Below are positions 1-13,806 of a stretch of DNA of 64,000 nt, piece after piece; positions within the stretch are counted from its first letter, which is position 1; every line of letters begins with the position of its first letter. A program made the position numbers and the translations under genes. The notes beneath the pieces were generated by a model. It saw only the letters and a list, made by a program, of their open reading frames with translations, was not told the DNA's origin and did no database searches. Location of the stretch: contig NC_079376.1 in the NCBI RefSeq assembly GCF_021018895.1, positions 18,264,001-18,328,000 on the forward strand. Reading direction: 5' to 3'. Origin of the DNA: Seriola aureovittata. Lineage: Eukaryota > Chordata > Actinopteri > Carangiformes > Carangidae.

Positions 1-2540
1 CACCCGGGGGCTTTTCAGATTACTTGACACACTGTGTCCACTTTTGGGAGGGAGACCACCTGGTAAGCTCATTTTAATACAAAACCAGTTCAGTCTCCTC
101 TCCCTTTTTTCCCTACTCCTCTAATTCCGCCTCTCAAGCCAAGCTACCACCATGAATTCTGTCTAATCCAGTGACCCCCACAGAACATTCCTGGTTTTAC
201 ACTCCTCGGAAGAGGCTGGATTTGGGCGGATTACATGCTTCCAGTTCTGTTTGGAGGCACCTGTGACTGGAAGTGGAAGGGAGGACCAACGATGACAGTG
301 AAACATAGAAAGAGAGGAGACAGAGAGAGATACCTCCTTTCTTCTCAACCTTTCACCTTTTGTTTTCTCTTTTGAAACCATGAGTTGTCACATCGCTGCT
401 CTACACCTGCAACTTTTTCTTGTCCAAGCATCCACAGCATGGTAACTGAGTGGCCCAGGCATGGGGGGTAAGGGGGTGTTAAGAGGGATGACAGAGCAGG
501 AGTGAAGGATGTGGGTGGAAAGAGAGGTTGGTTGGGGGGTTCGCACTGACTTTCACTTTAGCCCCTCAGCTTATGTTAAGATGTTGTCACTTTCACCATC
601 TCAAGTGTTGCCACTTCAGATGCCGGAGCTTAGCGTTCGCAATGGGCTCTACGGGGGTTGAGGGAGGGAGAGAGGGCAAGAGGGAGGAAGTCTGGGAAGA
701 TTTCCATTTTAAACAAGCACAACTTTGTCACACTGTCACCTGACTACCATGGCACCCCCTTTTTCAGTGTTTCCCAACTTCCTGTCTCTTTGCTCCTTTC
801 GTGTCTCCTTCTCTTCAGCTGCCTCTCTTCATCTTTCTCAAGAACTCTTTAAGGCAGTGTTTCCGCCCTGAATTCCTCTGCCAATTTGATGAATTGTATC
901 TCACAGCCTTTTGAGTTTTGTGGGTAAGGCGCTTGTTTCACTCTTCTTTTTTTTTTTTTTTGAATCATGATATCATGGTGGATGCTTAAGCTGTGCGTGC
1001 AGTTGTAGATGTGCATATTTTAAATTAGGTGTAATATCCCCCACTTTAATCCATGATAAGATCTCAATTGTTCCATGATGTGAAATGGAGATGCAGCGAC
1101 AACCAGGGCTGAATTAAATCGAAATCTTAATTTACCTGGATATTATCCTCCAGTGAAATATAATCACTGACTGAATAACTGGGCACACCAGCAAATTCTT
1201 AATTGACTCTTAATGAGTGTCACAGAGCATATACTTCGGTGTAGATGCAGAGATTAAGGAAAGACAGTTCAGTAAGCATAGAAAAAAGAAGAAAAAAATA
1301 TGAGCCAAAACATATGAGCATGACCACATATAAACATACACACATAAACGCATTCATATTTCCAAATTATCCACTCTGGAAAACACAACTATAAATACAA
1401 AATTACACACAAAATCTCGCAGCATAGGCTGGTTGTAGAGTGTCTACCTGGCGCTGCATTGATTGTTCCTCAACACTGACCAATTGTAAGCTCATAATGA
1501 TGATCTCTGGCATGACAAGTGATTTTAACCTGCCTGTGGGCCGCCCCCGCACCGAGTCACAGATCAGCTGCCCCACGTAAACAAAAACATTAGGAGAGCG
1601 TTCCACATTTAAGAGCATGCTAATTACAGTCATTCCCATCTGAAGTACTTTCTGCTGCAATTTGCTCAGATCACCAAACCTCCAATCCCTCTCATGTAAA
1701 CAAATAAACTCTCATGCAACAAAGAGATAAAGCAAATAATAAAATAGACACTGGCGCTATCGGAACTCGCTGGGGGCACTGTATTTGAAGTAGGCTTCAA
1801 ATAGTATCATACTACTCTACAGTGTTGAGTCCTAGTGTTGTGCACATCCCCACTGAGGGTTGTTGTTGATGTGCTCAGGAAAACAAATCATTTACTTTGT
1901 AATGGCAGAGAGATGAATGCAATCCCAATGCAGGCTAATAAAGAAATTACTTTTTTTTGCAAAATTGTTCTAAAACAAAAAAGTATTTGTATTTTATACA
2001 TGTTAACAAATTTGAACACTACATATTTATAGGTTGTAATGCAATTTCTGTGTTGATGTGTTGAAAGAGTTCAGCTAATTGATCCAAACCCAACAGGTGT
2101 CAAACGAATCAGTTCTACCTCCAGGTGCTTCTTGATAATGATTACCTAATTACCAGTTCCTGCTCAGCATCCCTCCATTCTTATTTGGTCTCAACCTCTC
2201 ACCTTGACCAATAGGTACAAGGGCTGATCCACAGAAACAGATAGGGGGGTGGTGAATGTCACTGCAGCCCTCTCCAGCCCTCCAGGTGAGTGTGTTTCTC
2301 CAACGGTGGAGGAAATGAAGCAAAAATGATGGAGTGTTTGTTTTCTGACATTTTGTCTCTCTGCGGCCTCATCAGGGCTGAGCCTCGTAGACGTCAAGTG
2401 TTAATTTAGGGCTCCTGCCGAGCGTGAGCCTGTCAGCGGCGAGGCTTGGAGGAGGGAGGTGAGCTCTTGCAGAAAATGACCCTTCTGGTCTGATTGTCTT
2501 CTGGCCTGCGGTCTGGCACTGAGAGGAAAAACAAAGACAC

Positions 2541-2574
2541 GGGGAGAGAGAGAGAGAGAGGGAGAGGGAGAGAT
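2541..2574. repeat. GA-rich microsatellite
   Basis: Run of GA interrupted by GGGAGAGGG units. Confidence 0.8.
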
Positions 2575-2640
2575 GGCTGAGTGCTAATGCACCTTGCAGC
2601 AATTAGAGAGGCTTACCTGACTGTGTGAGCACAGCACGCA

Positions 2641-2660
2641 AACACACACACACACACACA
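2641..2660. repeat. (CA)n microsatellite
   Basis: About ten CA units followed by an A run. Confidence 0.8.
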
Positions 2661-3669
2661 AAAAAGCCCCCACCCCATTCCCACCCCTTTAAAAAAAGCA
2701 CATACTGCACACTCAGGTAAATACATACACACCAGCTGATGTCAGCACATGCACCAACAAAATGAAAGACTGACTCCTTTTGAAGGAACTCAACCAAACA
2801 CACACACGCACTCACAAATAGACACACACTTTTGCCGTGGCCCATTCCCAGTGGATGGCTTCCTGCCACCTTTTAGCCCAGTGATTAATTGGCCTGAGCT
2901 TACGATAGTCCAACCCTTTATTCTGTGAAACTTAAACAAAAAAGACAGGCCTCTCTAAAGATTACAGCAGCACATTAACCACAGAGTGAACCATGAAATT
3001 GCTTTTTCCCCTCCTGCAGTGTTGTGACTCTATAGTGGTCACTGCCAGTCACGGGGAGGGTGCACGAGCATTAGTGTTACATCACTGATAGACAACAAAA
3101 CATGGAGGAGCTTAGCCGACCAATGCAGATCAGCTGACGAGCACGGCCCAATGGTGAAACAGACGCAGGTATGAAATAGTGGAGATAATATGTAAAGCTG
3201 CTTCATTCGTCAAAAGTCAAGTTTTTTTCCAAGAGAGTCCAGTACATCAAATTCATTGTGATAAAGAGGGTTTAGAGGGCTGTCACAGTGGAAAGAAAGG
3301 TTAATTCCGTAATTATTTCAGTGTGAAAAATAAATAATATACCCTTTGCCGTTTCCATCATTTCCTAATTCACTTGGAAATTCATTTTCTTTCCTTTTTT
3401 TTCACTCCACCTAGCCCAATTCAATCACTTGAGTTCATCTGTCTGTGTTATGCAAATCTGAGCGGCAGAGATTGAACCCATTTGAATACCTGGTTCAACT
3501 CGTGAGCGGAGGGGCTGATAGAAAAGATGAATTCTTCCGTTTCAATGTGCCTCCCTTTTTCACCCAGTCGCGCGGTATCAAGGCTACCTTTTTTCATAGT
3601 GCTCTCATTTATTTTAGCCCATTGCACAATGCTGCTCTGGCAGTCAAATGTATGAATAAGGAGAGGGAA

Positions 3670-3672
<3 letters not shown>

Positions 3673-3713
<41 letters not shown>
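3673..3713. repeat. (CT)n microsatellite
   Basis: 41 bases of uninterrupted CT. Confidence 0.95.
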
Positions 3714-3716
<3 letters not shown>

Positions 3717-4986
3717 CGCTTTTACAGAGAGGCTATGTCTGCATCTAAGATCATGGACATTAGCTGTGGACCAGAGAAGATAATTTTGACGAAGTGAGAA
3801 GGGGTTTCATTTGGAGCTGAGGAATGCCCAAATGGCCTCCATTCCTGTCAGTGGAGGAAAATATGCTTTGTTTGTATATCAGTGGTGTGCTGGACTTAGC
3901 AGCTACAGTATGTTAGCTGCATGACGTCCTGTCTAACTGGTCAGGGTTCTGATTGACAGCCAGCCCTGGGCCTGAGCAGGGCTAAGGCTGGTGTCTTGGA
4001 GGCATGCAGACATAACACTATTATTCCAACTTATCCCTAGGAATAAGTCCAGGCAGCCAGGGGCCCAGCGGGAGGCTAATAGACTAGCCCAGAGGAGCCC
4101 CCCTGAAGCTTGATGCATTGTGACAAGGCCTTGTCTACTTCACGCACATTAAGGATCACATGCCACAATTTCACAGTACAGCAGGGGGACAGACCCCCAT
4201 CCCAGGACCTGATTGGCCAGTGATGGATGGTGTTGACAGTTACAAGCCGAGTACCAAGTGGAGCAACACAAAGGTCAAGGTTGAAGCTGCCAGTGTGGTC
4301 TGGTTAACAATAGAAGGTCTCCATGGTAAGAAAATGCTGTTTATGCTAAACTATGCAGTGTGTTATATGGGCACAAAGGACTTTAGTCATTTGAAGCCAT
4401 GGTTTTTGTTAAACAACCAGAGTTGCTAACCAGAGTATTTAGCATGTGGGAGCCAGACTATTTAAAATGTCCAAGTGACAACATAGTGACCATGAAAAAT
4501 ATCCTAATATTAAAGGAAAAAAATGCTCAGAAATGGGCATTTACAAGAGAAAACCACCTTGTTCCTCTTCCAGGTAGCGATGGTTGTTGTATTCTAGGCC
4601 ACATCACTCTGAGAAGTGCAGAATAAAACAGTTGTTTCCACTGCAGTTTACTGCAGGAGTGAATTTTTTCAATATAGCACTTCAGGTTGAAGACATTTCT
4701 CCTGTCATTTTCCTCCAGTACTTCAGTGTAATTCTTTTTTTCTGTCCCCTCCATTTTTTCCCCGGCGACTGCAGTATGTGGCAGTCTGAATTGTGTGTTA
4801 TTACCCAGCAGGAGACAATATCATTACCACATATTTGCTGTCAAGGGTCTGCAAAGAATGGTGCTGTCTTGGGCCTCAGTGATCTAACAACCTCACACAG
4901 GGCTCCAGAATTACCCACTCCTGGCTGGGGGAAGTCAAACACTACCAGTTAGAGAGGGGAGTGAACAAAAGAGAGGTATCCCGCAA

Positions 4987-5003
4987 CCCCCCCCCCCCCC
5001 CCC
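4987..5003. repeat. C17 homopolymer
   Basis: Seventeen consecutive C residues; the minus strand is a G17 tract that could form a G-quadruplex. Confidence 0.95.
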
Positions 5004-6839
5004 TTCTCTAGTCCTCACTCGTGAAGATGGGGACACACCTCCTCTGCGCCAAACGGAGGACGCTATTCTCCCCGCGCCTTGATAGAAATATATGTTTGGG
5101 TCAAGTGCGGAATGATATGAGACTGCAAGGTAGCTCTGGACAGGCTGTATGCATGACAGTCTGTCATTTTAGATGAAGAGACAAATTGTAATCTCTGTGG
5201 TGTATTATTAGTGTTGGATGAGTATCTCATAATTACCAGCACTTGTATCAAGTTTTTGCCCGATGCTGCCTCTGGATTCCACACACTATGCAGAAATAAC
5301 AGGACCACGTTTCAAACTGTGTTCAGTCTATAATAACGGAGGTGTATGTGTATACGAAAAGCGTCAAGTTTTTCTTTCTATTTGCCTCTTAACATATCAC
5401 ATTGTGACAGGGGTTTGAGCATTTGTAAGGGTTCATGTAGATATGTCATATAATGTCTGAGGGAAATAACTTCACAATGGACAAACAATCCCTTTCATGA
5501 AAACTACTATTCAGACTTTGTAACAATGTCTTCCTCACAAGACAAATAGAATTGCTATCATTTCCGTTGACAGCGTACAACAAACAGACCAACAGTTTAT
5601 GCATACTGAGTGACAAAGCCATCTATTTTCTTTCCGGAAAAACAGGCAATACACACTCTGGCAATTGAACCACAAATGAGGAGTGAAAAATTCAAACTTC
5701 CTCTGCCATCCACCATCATTTATACAAGCCATAGAAATATTTGATTGCTCTTGCATATCTCCTCACGCTTAAGGAGGCAGCCAACCAATACACGGCCACG
5801 TAAACAAAGTCTGGGACTCTATATGAGCCTATCATTTAAGAATCCAAGCGAATCAAGCTTGCAAACAATCAGGAAGGAGAGGAAAAGAAACTCTGTGAGA
5901 GTGTCTTCTTCCAGTGCTTTGAAGGTGTAAACAGAGACCCTTATTTAAGATAAGATGTGGCTGTGCATCCTTGATATACCTCTGTGCTAAAGCAAGGCAA
6001 GAGTCCTTGATTCTTCACAACAATAGGGGCCACCTCTTGAGGTACACACATTCATATTCATAGTTTTAGGATCCATAGTGGTAAATTATAAACATGCAAC
6101 TCCAGCAGTCCTCATGACAGGTGCAACGTTTGGAACTTGCAAACCAATTTAATAACAAAGTCCTGCACAGTGTTCATGCTAGTTACTAAAAAGAATATAT
6201 GTTCTATTCTATATTTCTTGAGTGTTCGCTATAGGCAAGGAGGACTTTCTCATTAATTAAATGTGATTAAATGTAGCGCCCTTAAACAAAGATGTAGAAT
6301 AGAGAAGTGTGAATACCTGGAAAGATAAAAAACATGACATATAAGGTTAAGCTAGGAGTTGAATGGTAAATAACTTGCCATTCTATTGAAGAAGGAGGAA
6401 GGAGTTTCATCCGTTCACAGTTACATTCAGTTTATTCAAAGGAGAACCACATTGTAAGCTTATTATAATTGAGAATTTAATTAATGTGGTGTCCCTGCAT
6501 TCACCATTCTGCAAGTGATATCCAAGATCATGCATCAGTCAGATAAGGTATCTGACATGATTAAATTTGAACAGTTACACCTTACAAACAGAGAGCACTC
6601 AAAGACATCAGCTGATAGGACGGTATGATAACGTTTTGAAATTGTTGCCACTAAATTAACCTGATTCTAATAGGATTTTAGGTAGATAACATGGGAAATT
6701 ACTGTTTTCTTTTCAAGGCAATATACAAAATGGAAGTGGTACAAATTGATTTCTATTTCCTCCCTAGATGCCCACCCCCACCCAGACATTTTCATAATTT
6801 TAGATGATGCGATACGGCATTAATATTCCCTATCTTATC

Positions 6840-7290
6840 TTGTCACATCCTGAAATTGTTGGAGAGGATATGATTAGCTGAACAATAGCATGAGAAATGC
6901 ACTTTATGAAGGCTATCCAGGTTTTTATGACAGAGAGTGGAGAGGTGGTGAATGGGCCAGGAAGCAGACACGATGGCAGTCAAATGCCCCCGTTTCTGGA
7001 TCCTGATTTGACACAGCAGGCATTTAGAAGAGACCAGGATTTGACGATACATGCATGCCCACCGGTGTTGGCCATTCACACATGATTAGCATTTTATTAT
7101 TGTTTATAGGCCATTTAGGAGGCAGGAAGACAGCCCCGAGCCAATGGTGCAAGGAGGGCTCCAAAGCACAGTGTTTTGGACCGGTTAAATGCACCATTAA
7201 GCCTTTTAAAATTAGCTCCACCCGTCAGAGACTAAAAACAAACGTGGCTTTCTGGCTATCAATGGGCACCACTTAGAGGAAACAATGCCC
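6840..7290. promoter_or_regulatory. Candidate conserved non-coding element
   Basis: About 450 bases with no simple repeats, no sustained reading frame and clustered TF-like words (TGATTAGC, TGTTTAT, AATTAGC, CATTAAG). Texture only: it looks like the long constrained non-coding blocks flanking developmental genes. Orientation and target gene unknown. Confidence 0.3.
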
Positions 7291-9245
7291 TGTTGAGGCC
7301 CACCAGTTTCCTCATCAATGAACATCAAAGATGAATGAGCCCTGGCTGACAGCTTTGTTTTGACTCTGATACCCACAAAGCCCTGCTCAATATCATCCTG
7401 GTCCTGTTCCTCTGGGCTGCCCTAACAGGTGCGACCCCTCTTCTCAATGCACCGTTTGACAAGACCACGGATGGGCAGGGGTGGTGGGGGGCTTTGGTCC
7501 ACATCCGCCTTAATCCATCCTACTATAAAAACACTTTGAAAAACAAACGTTTGTTTGGCCAAAGTCAAAGCCCTGGAGCCTGGGGCTCATCCGTCTGTCT
7601 GCCCAGGCTTTCTCCCCTTTATTCCTGCCTGTTTTTGTCAGAGCCTCAGCTCTTCCCCGCTCATTTGGACAGGACTTTAAACGAGACCCGGGAGGATCTG
7701 ATTCCCAGCCATTTCCCACAAGAGGAGTACATACAGTTACAACAGCCAATTGTTTGGATTATGATAACAGCGCCTGAAGAAGAAGAAAGAGTGGAAAAGG
7801 AAGAGTAAAAAAAAAAAGTCAGTCAGACAATCTCATAGCCTAAAACATTCTGTGATGAGAAAACAACTGCCTGCATCAAAATATGCAGACCATGGATCAA
7901 ACCTGATTATCGTTGAAGTTACTCTTTAGATGGGGAGCATTTTAAGCTGGTTAATTTCTGAGCTCCTTTTTTTCTGCAGCGAGAACTGTGCGTTTTTCTG
8001 CCAGTGATAGGCTGCCGCCACTTCATGGGGAGATTATAGCTCCTCCACTCAGGAATATAGAAAGGCCTTCAGCCTGGCAGAGAGAGAGAGAGAGAGGGAG
8101 AGCCAATGTTGAGCATTTTAATCTAGAGTCACAAAGATAAGATGCAATGGCAGATCAATATGTGCTCTATGGTGGCAGCTCCCTGAGAACTTGTCTCTCT
8201 GGCTGTGTACCGAGAAGCCTTTACCCTGCATGCCCCATGGCTTCATTTCTCCACAGACCAGCTATCTGTAGTGACTGTCTCTCAGGGACATCTCACACCG
8301 AGGCATGTTTAACCCCAGACACCACGCAAAACAGGCAGTGAATATCTAAATAGGATCGCCTGTGAAATTTGCCATGATAAATCTCTCCAGGAATCACACA
8401 GTTTGAATATTTGATATCACATCTGTCCTTGGCTACCTCAGGGGGTGAGGCAGGTATGATAAGGGATATTCAGTGGAGTGATTAGATAAAAGAAAGCTAA
8501 ATTCTTTTTTGATTGAGGGAGATGCATAGCAATGGTATTTGCACTCTGCTATGTCTGTGTGACTGAAGTGAAGTGTATAGGTAGCATTCAGGATGTCATT
8601 TGTACTTAATTTGCTCTCCTTTGCATCACTGTAGCATCCCATCCTTCCGGCATCATCAGATGCACTGTCAGTATTGAGGCATCACGAAAAGAAGATAACA
8701 TGAAAAATTCTTCTGTGCTTTTGAAAATCTTTGCGCTGAAAAGTAAGACACCTTGAACTCCTTTAATTTTCAGCCAGATAAACTGCTCCCACAGCACGCC
8801 ATTATATTTTAAAGAGACACAAAACTCTCATTCGCATGCACTCATACAGACATCGTTAGCACACACAAGTGGGTTATGACTTCTCTCTTTCATGTCGGTT
8901 TCCAGCAGCCCACATCTTTCGTGTTTACCCCCGTCCTTCACATTACAGCAGCCTGCCTCTGATGATGCTTTTGACATGGTTGTGTCCTAAACAGAAACAG
9001 ATCATTAAAGGAGAAAATGTGAGGTATTGTAATGTGTGTTTGTTTTCATCCTGGGCAGCAGTTCAGATATAGCAAAGGCTCAGAGCCAAACTCAGCCCTG
9101 ACAATTCACAGCAAAACATTGCGAAAAAAAAAAAAAAGAAGTGAAGGAAGAAGTGCTGAACCAAATCTGCATTTGTGAGCACAATACATGTACTGTAAAA
9201 GACAACTGCAGTGCTTTGGGTAAAGGGTGAATGCTGCAAGTTGTT

Positions 9246-9280
9246 TGTGTGTGTGTGTGTGTGTGTGTGTGCGTGCGCGC
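9246..9280. repeat. (TG)n/(CG)n microsatellite
   Basis: TG repeat passing into GCGTGCGCGC. Confidence 0.95.
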
Positions 9281-10032
9281 ATGTGAACAGATGCACACGC
9301 ATGTGTTTGTATGCCTGCGTGTTGTGTGACAGCAGACCTCGCTGAGGAGGACTAGCAATCACTCCATTCAGCATCTGCTGCCACACAGCTCATATTGTCA
9401 TTCCCCAGTTTAAAGGAACCTTGAGCGGCTTCAAAGATCTTTTCAAAGCCTTAATCCTAATAGGTCGCGGTTTGTTCTGTCACATCAAAAGAGGGAGAGA
9501 GGAGGTAGGGGGAATAATGCATCGGGGCTGGCAGAGATTCTTAAGGGTGGAAGATTGGCAGAGGATTTGCAGTGCGGGGAGGACTGAAATCTGAAATATC
9601 GGACACAGAATGCCTGCTGTAATAGATATGAAATAGGTCTTCTCAACAGCATGAAAGGCTGACATTTCCAGAAAGTTTGTCATGAGAAGGCCCTTTTATT
9701 CCCCTTCGTCTATCTGCGTTTGTACTGCCACCTTGTCCATAGCGGAAATTCGCAAGTGTCACTCTACCAGGTTATAGAATAGGATTGGACATTTAAATTT
9801 TTTTTTTCACCCACCTCTTCCCTTTTTTATTGAATGCTTAGAAATTCCAGAGAGACACCAATTGAGCCAGAGCCATTTTAGAAAACTGCCTTCTGCATGG
9901 CACTCAAGTTAAAAATCCACATTCAGCACTTATTTCATGACCCTCTGTGATAGCCAACGGAATGAAATCTCAGCCTTAGAAAAATCTTAACCATTTCTCG
10001 ACTATTTTTATAGTTTATATTATCTTGTTACG

Positions 10033-10050
10033 TGTATATATATATATGTA
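10033..10050. repeat. (TA)n microsatellite
   Basis: Short alternating TA run. Confidence 0.8.
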
Positions 10051-10249
10051 TTATAAACATCATTAGTATAAGTATTAGATAAGAAAGCTGACCTGATAAG
10101 CATATATTGGCCTCAGTGTGAAATGCTTCAGTGACATGGACGATAAAGTTCAAATCAAGTCTGCCAAAGCATATGGTGGGTGTGAGACGTGCTAGACCAT
10201 AAGTGTCACTTATGTGTTTACTCCTCACCTCTCTGACACTTTATCAGCT

Positions 10250-10400
10250 CTGAAGGTGTCTCTCATGCATTTCACCTGATCGACTCAGCAGACAAAGAGA
10301 TCCGGCCCGTGTTTCAACAGTGCACAAGTGTCCACCTAATTAGGTGCTCATGGGAAACCGAGCATTGATTTTCTGTCAACGGGTCTGCCCCCCAAAAAGA
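10250..10400. promoter_or_regulatory. Candidate regulatory element with homeodomain palindrome
   Basis: Contains CACCTAATTAGGTG, a perfect 14-bp palindrome at 10333-10346 with an embedded TAATTA homeodomain core flanked by two CACCT/AGGTG ZEB/E-box-like half sites, and CAAGTG (NKX2-type core) at 10325-10330. Function inferred from motif content only. Confidence 0.35.
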
Positions 10401-11639
10401 AACAGCGCTGTTTGTCTTTTTCTAATGATGCACCGTGTGCCATTGATAACAGCGATAAAACAGGCTAGGGAGGTAGCATAAGCAAACCTGGACACACCAT
10501 ACCCGTGGGAACCCATATATAATGATGCCATTTAATTGTATGGTTGGGAAATAGGTAGTGTGTGAGTAGTGGGAAGTAAACAAAGTTTGTCGGGGATGGA
10601 AATGGACTGAGTTTTCTGACAAAAATATATCTTTTCAGCTCTGTAAAGGCGTGAAATCCCTCTTGTGCTTGTTATTTCACACTCCTGTGGCTCCAACTTG
10701 GGCCAGCGGTGGCACGGTAAACAGACAAACACATGAATTCACGCAAACGATACACACACATACGCACACAGTATACTAAAGAGGGGGGGATTTTGGCAGA
10801 GAAGTTACTAATGACCTCAAATTTTCAGGATTCTCACTCACACAGAATATGAATCCTAATTTTCACATTCCTAAACCGTTATTCCTAAACAGCACCTACA
10901 CATCTAGCATAAAAAGGGGTGTAATCTAGATTACTAGAATTAGAAAATAACCGAGGATGCTGTCTGTCCACCATTCATTCTCTCTGAGGTGGGAAACTTG
11001 GCTTTGCTGAACACCCAGAGAACTGTTATGTATAAATAATGGTTTCAGTATCACACTGGCCAGTGTGCCAGCCACCTGCTGATCCAACCACACACAGGTA
11101 GCGCCAGCCCGGGTGACACAGGGCTGTAGACATGGGCATTCAATCTGCCAGCAAACTAATCAGTGAAAAGGATGAACTCCAAGCTTATCAGAAGGGGTCA
11201 TGGATGTGGGTGGAGGAGGCAGCGGTGGGAGAGCAGGGATGTTTTGCGCAGCCACAGCAGGCTGACATGGGCCCTAGAATGGGAAAATTCACAAATCTCA
11301 ATGTAGGAGGTTGGGAGAGCGCAACCCTAAAGGAGGTGAAGGAAGCTTTGCTGCTTACCACCCACACATTACCTGAACATGTCAGAGTCTGATGCTAACA
11401 CCTTCAGCTTAACTATGATATCATGAATGCCAGGTTCACTTGCCTTGCAATGGATATCTGGCAGCAATTGTATTATTGATAATCGGCATTTGAGAGTCTA
11501 AATACAGAATCATGATAAATAGCAGTGTATACTATGACTGTAAATTGTTTGATAAAGAAATCTCACCAGAATTGTTAGGATACGTCCTGAAACACATGTC
11601 TGGTACTACAAGAGTCTCTCAAGCACTACCTTGTTAAAA

Positions 11640-12200
11640 ACAACAATTCAATTCACCATATAAATGTCTGTCTTTGAAATGCAGGGCCCCTGACTGAACA
11701 GTTTGTCTTTAAATTCAAACATTATTTCAGCTCCTTAACTGATCACCGCTGGAAACCATTCTGTATCAGCATTTAAAGGTACAAGACTGTAATTCAGAAG
11801 GTAATTTCACATCTTAACAGAATCCAATTAAAAGCATGGACATTTCAATTAAACGTCCCCCTGGCTTGTCGCTACAGTGTCACACCACAAGTGAAATTGG
11901 AATCAGATTACGGAGAGAACCCGAAGAAGTGTTTTTCAGCGCAATAAGGATCACGCGTTCCAGATAGAGACCCCTGTCATCTATACGGCAGGAAAGAAAA
12001 TAGCCTTTCTTTGCCAACATTAGTCATTTAATTCTCCCTCCTTATTAATTTCACAGCAGATTACCTGAGAAGATACAAAATGCTGTCAGCAAAGAGTTTT
12101 AATTAAGTATGGGGTATGTTGCTGTGAGTACCTTATGTGAAACTGCTGCCTTATAATGCTCTTGTTTTAATTACTTCAGAGTGCCCCCTCATTAACCTCT
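11640..12200. promoter_or_regulatory. Candidate conserved non-coding element
   Basis: About 560 bases without simple repeats, with several TTTAATTA/AATTAA homeodomain words and ATGCTCTTGTTTTAATTA, and no open frame with coding character. It has the texture of a deeply conserved enhancer, but conservation was not tested. Confidence 0.3.
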
Positions 12201-13747
12201 ATGGAGATGTGCTCCAAACTACAGTGTGCATTACAAACACTAGACTCAGAAACTGCTCATATCCATATGTAGAACTTCATATTTCTACTGTTACAAAAAT
12301 AAGTTGTGAATAATTCACCTTATAAACACAAACTATTCTTCATTTTGTTATTTAGAAAAACATAGAAATTTCGAGAATTTTCTTCTTTTTTTTTTCATTG
12401 CCCCAATAGCTTCGTCTCATATGTCCCACCAGAATTTCAAAATAAAAGAAATAGACAGTACAATTAGGGATATTGTGCTTTGAACTTGTTAACTGTGAGA
12501 TAACCTTGGTGGCCAAGGGCACCATGACGACCCCTGGTGGGAGCCACAAACTCTTGTTTGTGGCTTATTTGTAGAACCTGCTGATAACAAAAAGCATCAA
12601 GGTTTTCTCATGTAATACTTATATACTATAATATAGCAGTGGGCTAAAATATATATTTAATTTGTTAAATGTATCTAATAAAATGTTATCAGTAAAATTT
12701 TTCATGAATTCTCTTCTAAATAGGCTCTCACACATCCATAAATAGTAAAATTAAAAAAAATGGTTAACAAAAAACTAAAATCCGAAAGGTGTTCTTTATT
12801 AGATACTATACATCTGTGAGCCTGTGTGATTCAAACACAGATCGGTTTTGTTTCATCATTTCATTTCTCCGTAGCTCATCTATGTCAAGCAGCTGTGGGT
12901 GGTCTCGCAGCCTGAAAATCAGCAGCCCCGTGGACATTTCCCTTTTGATCCTTTTCATCCTGAAGTTTCTGAATGGTCCAATATAGATTTCAAAAAATGC
13001 TCCCAGAGTTGGCTCCTATTCACAATATACGGATGGATAACTGTGCCACTGTCCACCCCAACACCTTAATGTGGTTTAACAGGATACATTAGCTTTTAAT
13101 GGCACTTAATTGTACAAAAAGGAAATCCATAACCACATAAGGAGAAAAGTCAAGTATTTCCAAGCTCTTTATAAGAACAATTTAGAGCAGACAAGTGCTT
13201 TTCAAACCTTGGATTGGAATCAGTCCGACAGCCTGGCCATGAGAAGGCTGGTCTCCATTTGTAGGGCTACAGTGCCACCATTTGGTCATGATGAGGCTTT
13301 CATTTCACTGCCAGGGCCTTCCACTTGGCAATTCTGAGCCTGTATGAAAAAAATAAATTATGATGGTTTATACTGTGGAAATCTCATTTTGAAATAAATG
13401 ATCTCATTCAAAAATAATGTCACAGTTGGCACCATAATTGTCTAATTCAGCGCTGAACTATCTTGGAGAATGCAGTGCAGGGCTCTACAGCAGACCATAA
13501 AGTTGAATGGTTCTAGCCTACGATATCTCATTTAAAAAAGATGAGCTGGACCTAAAATACTTCCAGGTGCACGATTAGAGTGGGAAGAAAACATTCAGTC
13601 CCATTATTATTCTTGATAGATTATTGTAGGTCCATGCCATCTTAGATAATGAGCAATAACCTGCACTTTAAGAACAGGGGAGGTTTGCCAAGAAGGAATG
13701 GTGATTACAATCAATTAGGACTGATGACAAAGCACCAACAATAACCC

Positions 13748-13751
<4 letters not shown>

Positions 13752-13804
<53 letters not shown>
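13752..13804. repeat. (TG)n microsatellite
   Basis: 53 bases of uninterrupted TG. Confidence 0.95.

Positions 13805-13806
<2 letters not shown>

Larger units (their letters stand above)
1..5000. other. Upstream intergenic DNA, no gene recognised
   Basis: I find no exon of a known protein. A segment at 19-62 has the look of a tiny exon (acceptor CTTTTCAG, donor CTG|GTAAGC, open in two frames) but nothing follows it. A block near 1520-1640 contains a GTAAACA FOX-type site and ATGCTAATTAC, and 2080-2240 contains ATTACCTAATTACC; both resemble conserved non-coding DNA. The rest is AT-rich with GA, CA and CT microsatellites. Confidence 0.6.
5001..9400. other. Upstream intergenic DNA with conserved-element-like blocks
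   Basis: No gene recognised. The block 6840-7290 is moderately GC-balanced and free of simple repeats; it carries a TGTTTATAGGCCATTTA stretch and several homeodomain-like ATTA cores. A long run without repeats also spans 8340-8800. These are candidate regulatory elements by texture only; no alignment was possible. Confidence 0.5.

Noticed and set aside
1403..1660. 85-codon minus-strand frame
   Set aside because: No recognised domain or splice context; the underlying DNA looks more like a regulatory block.
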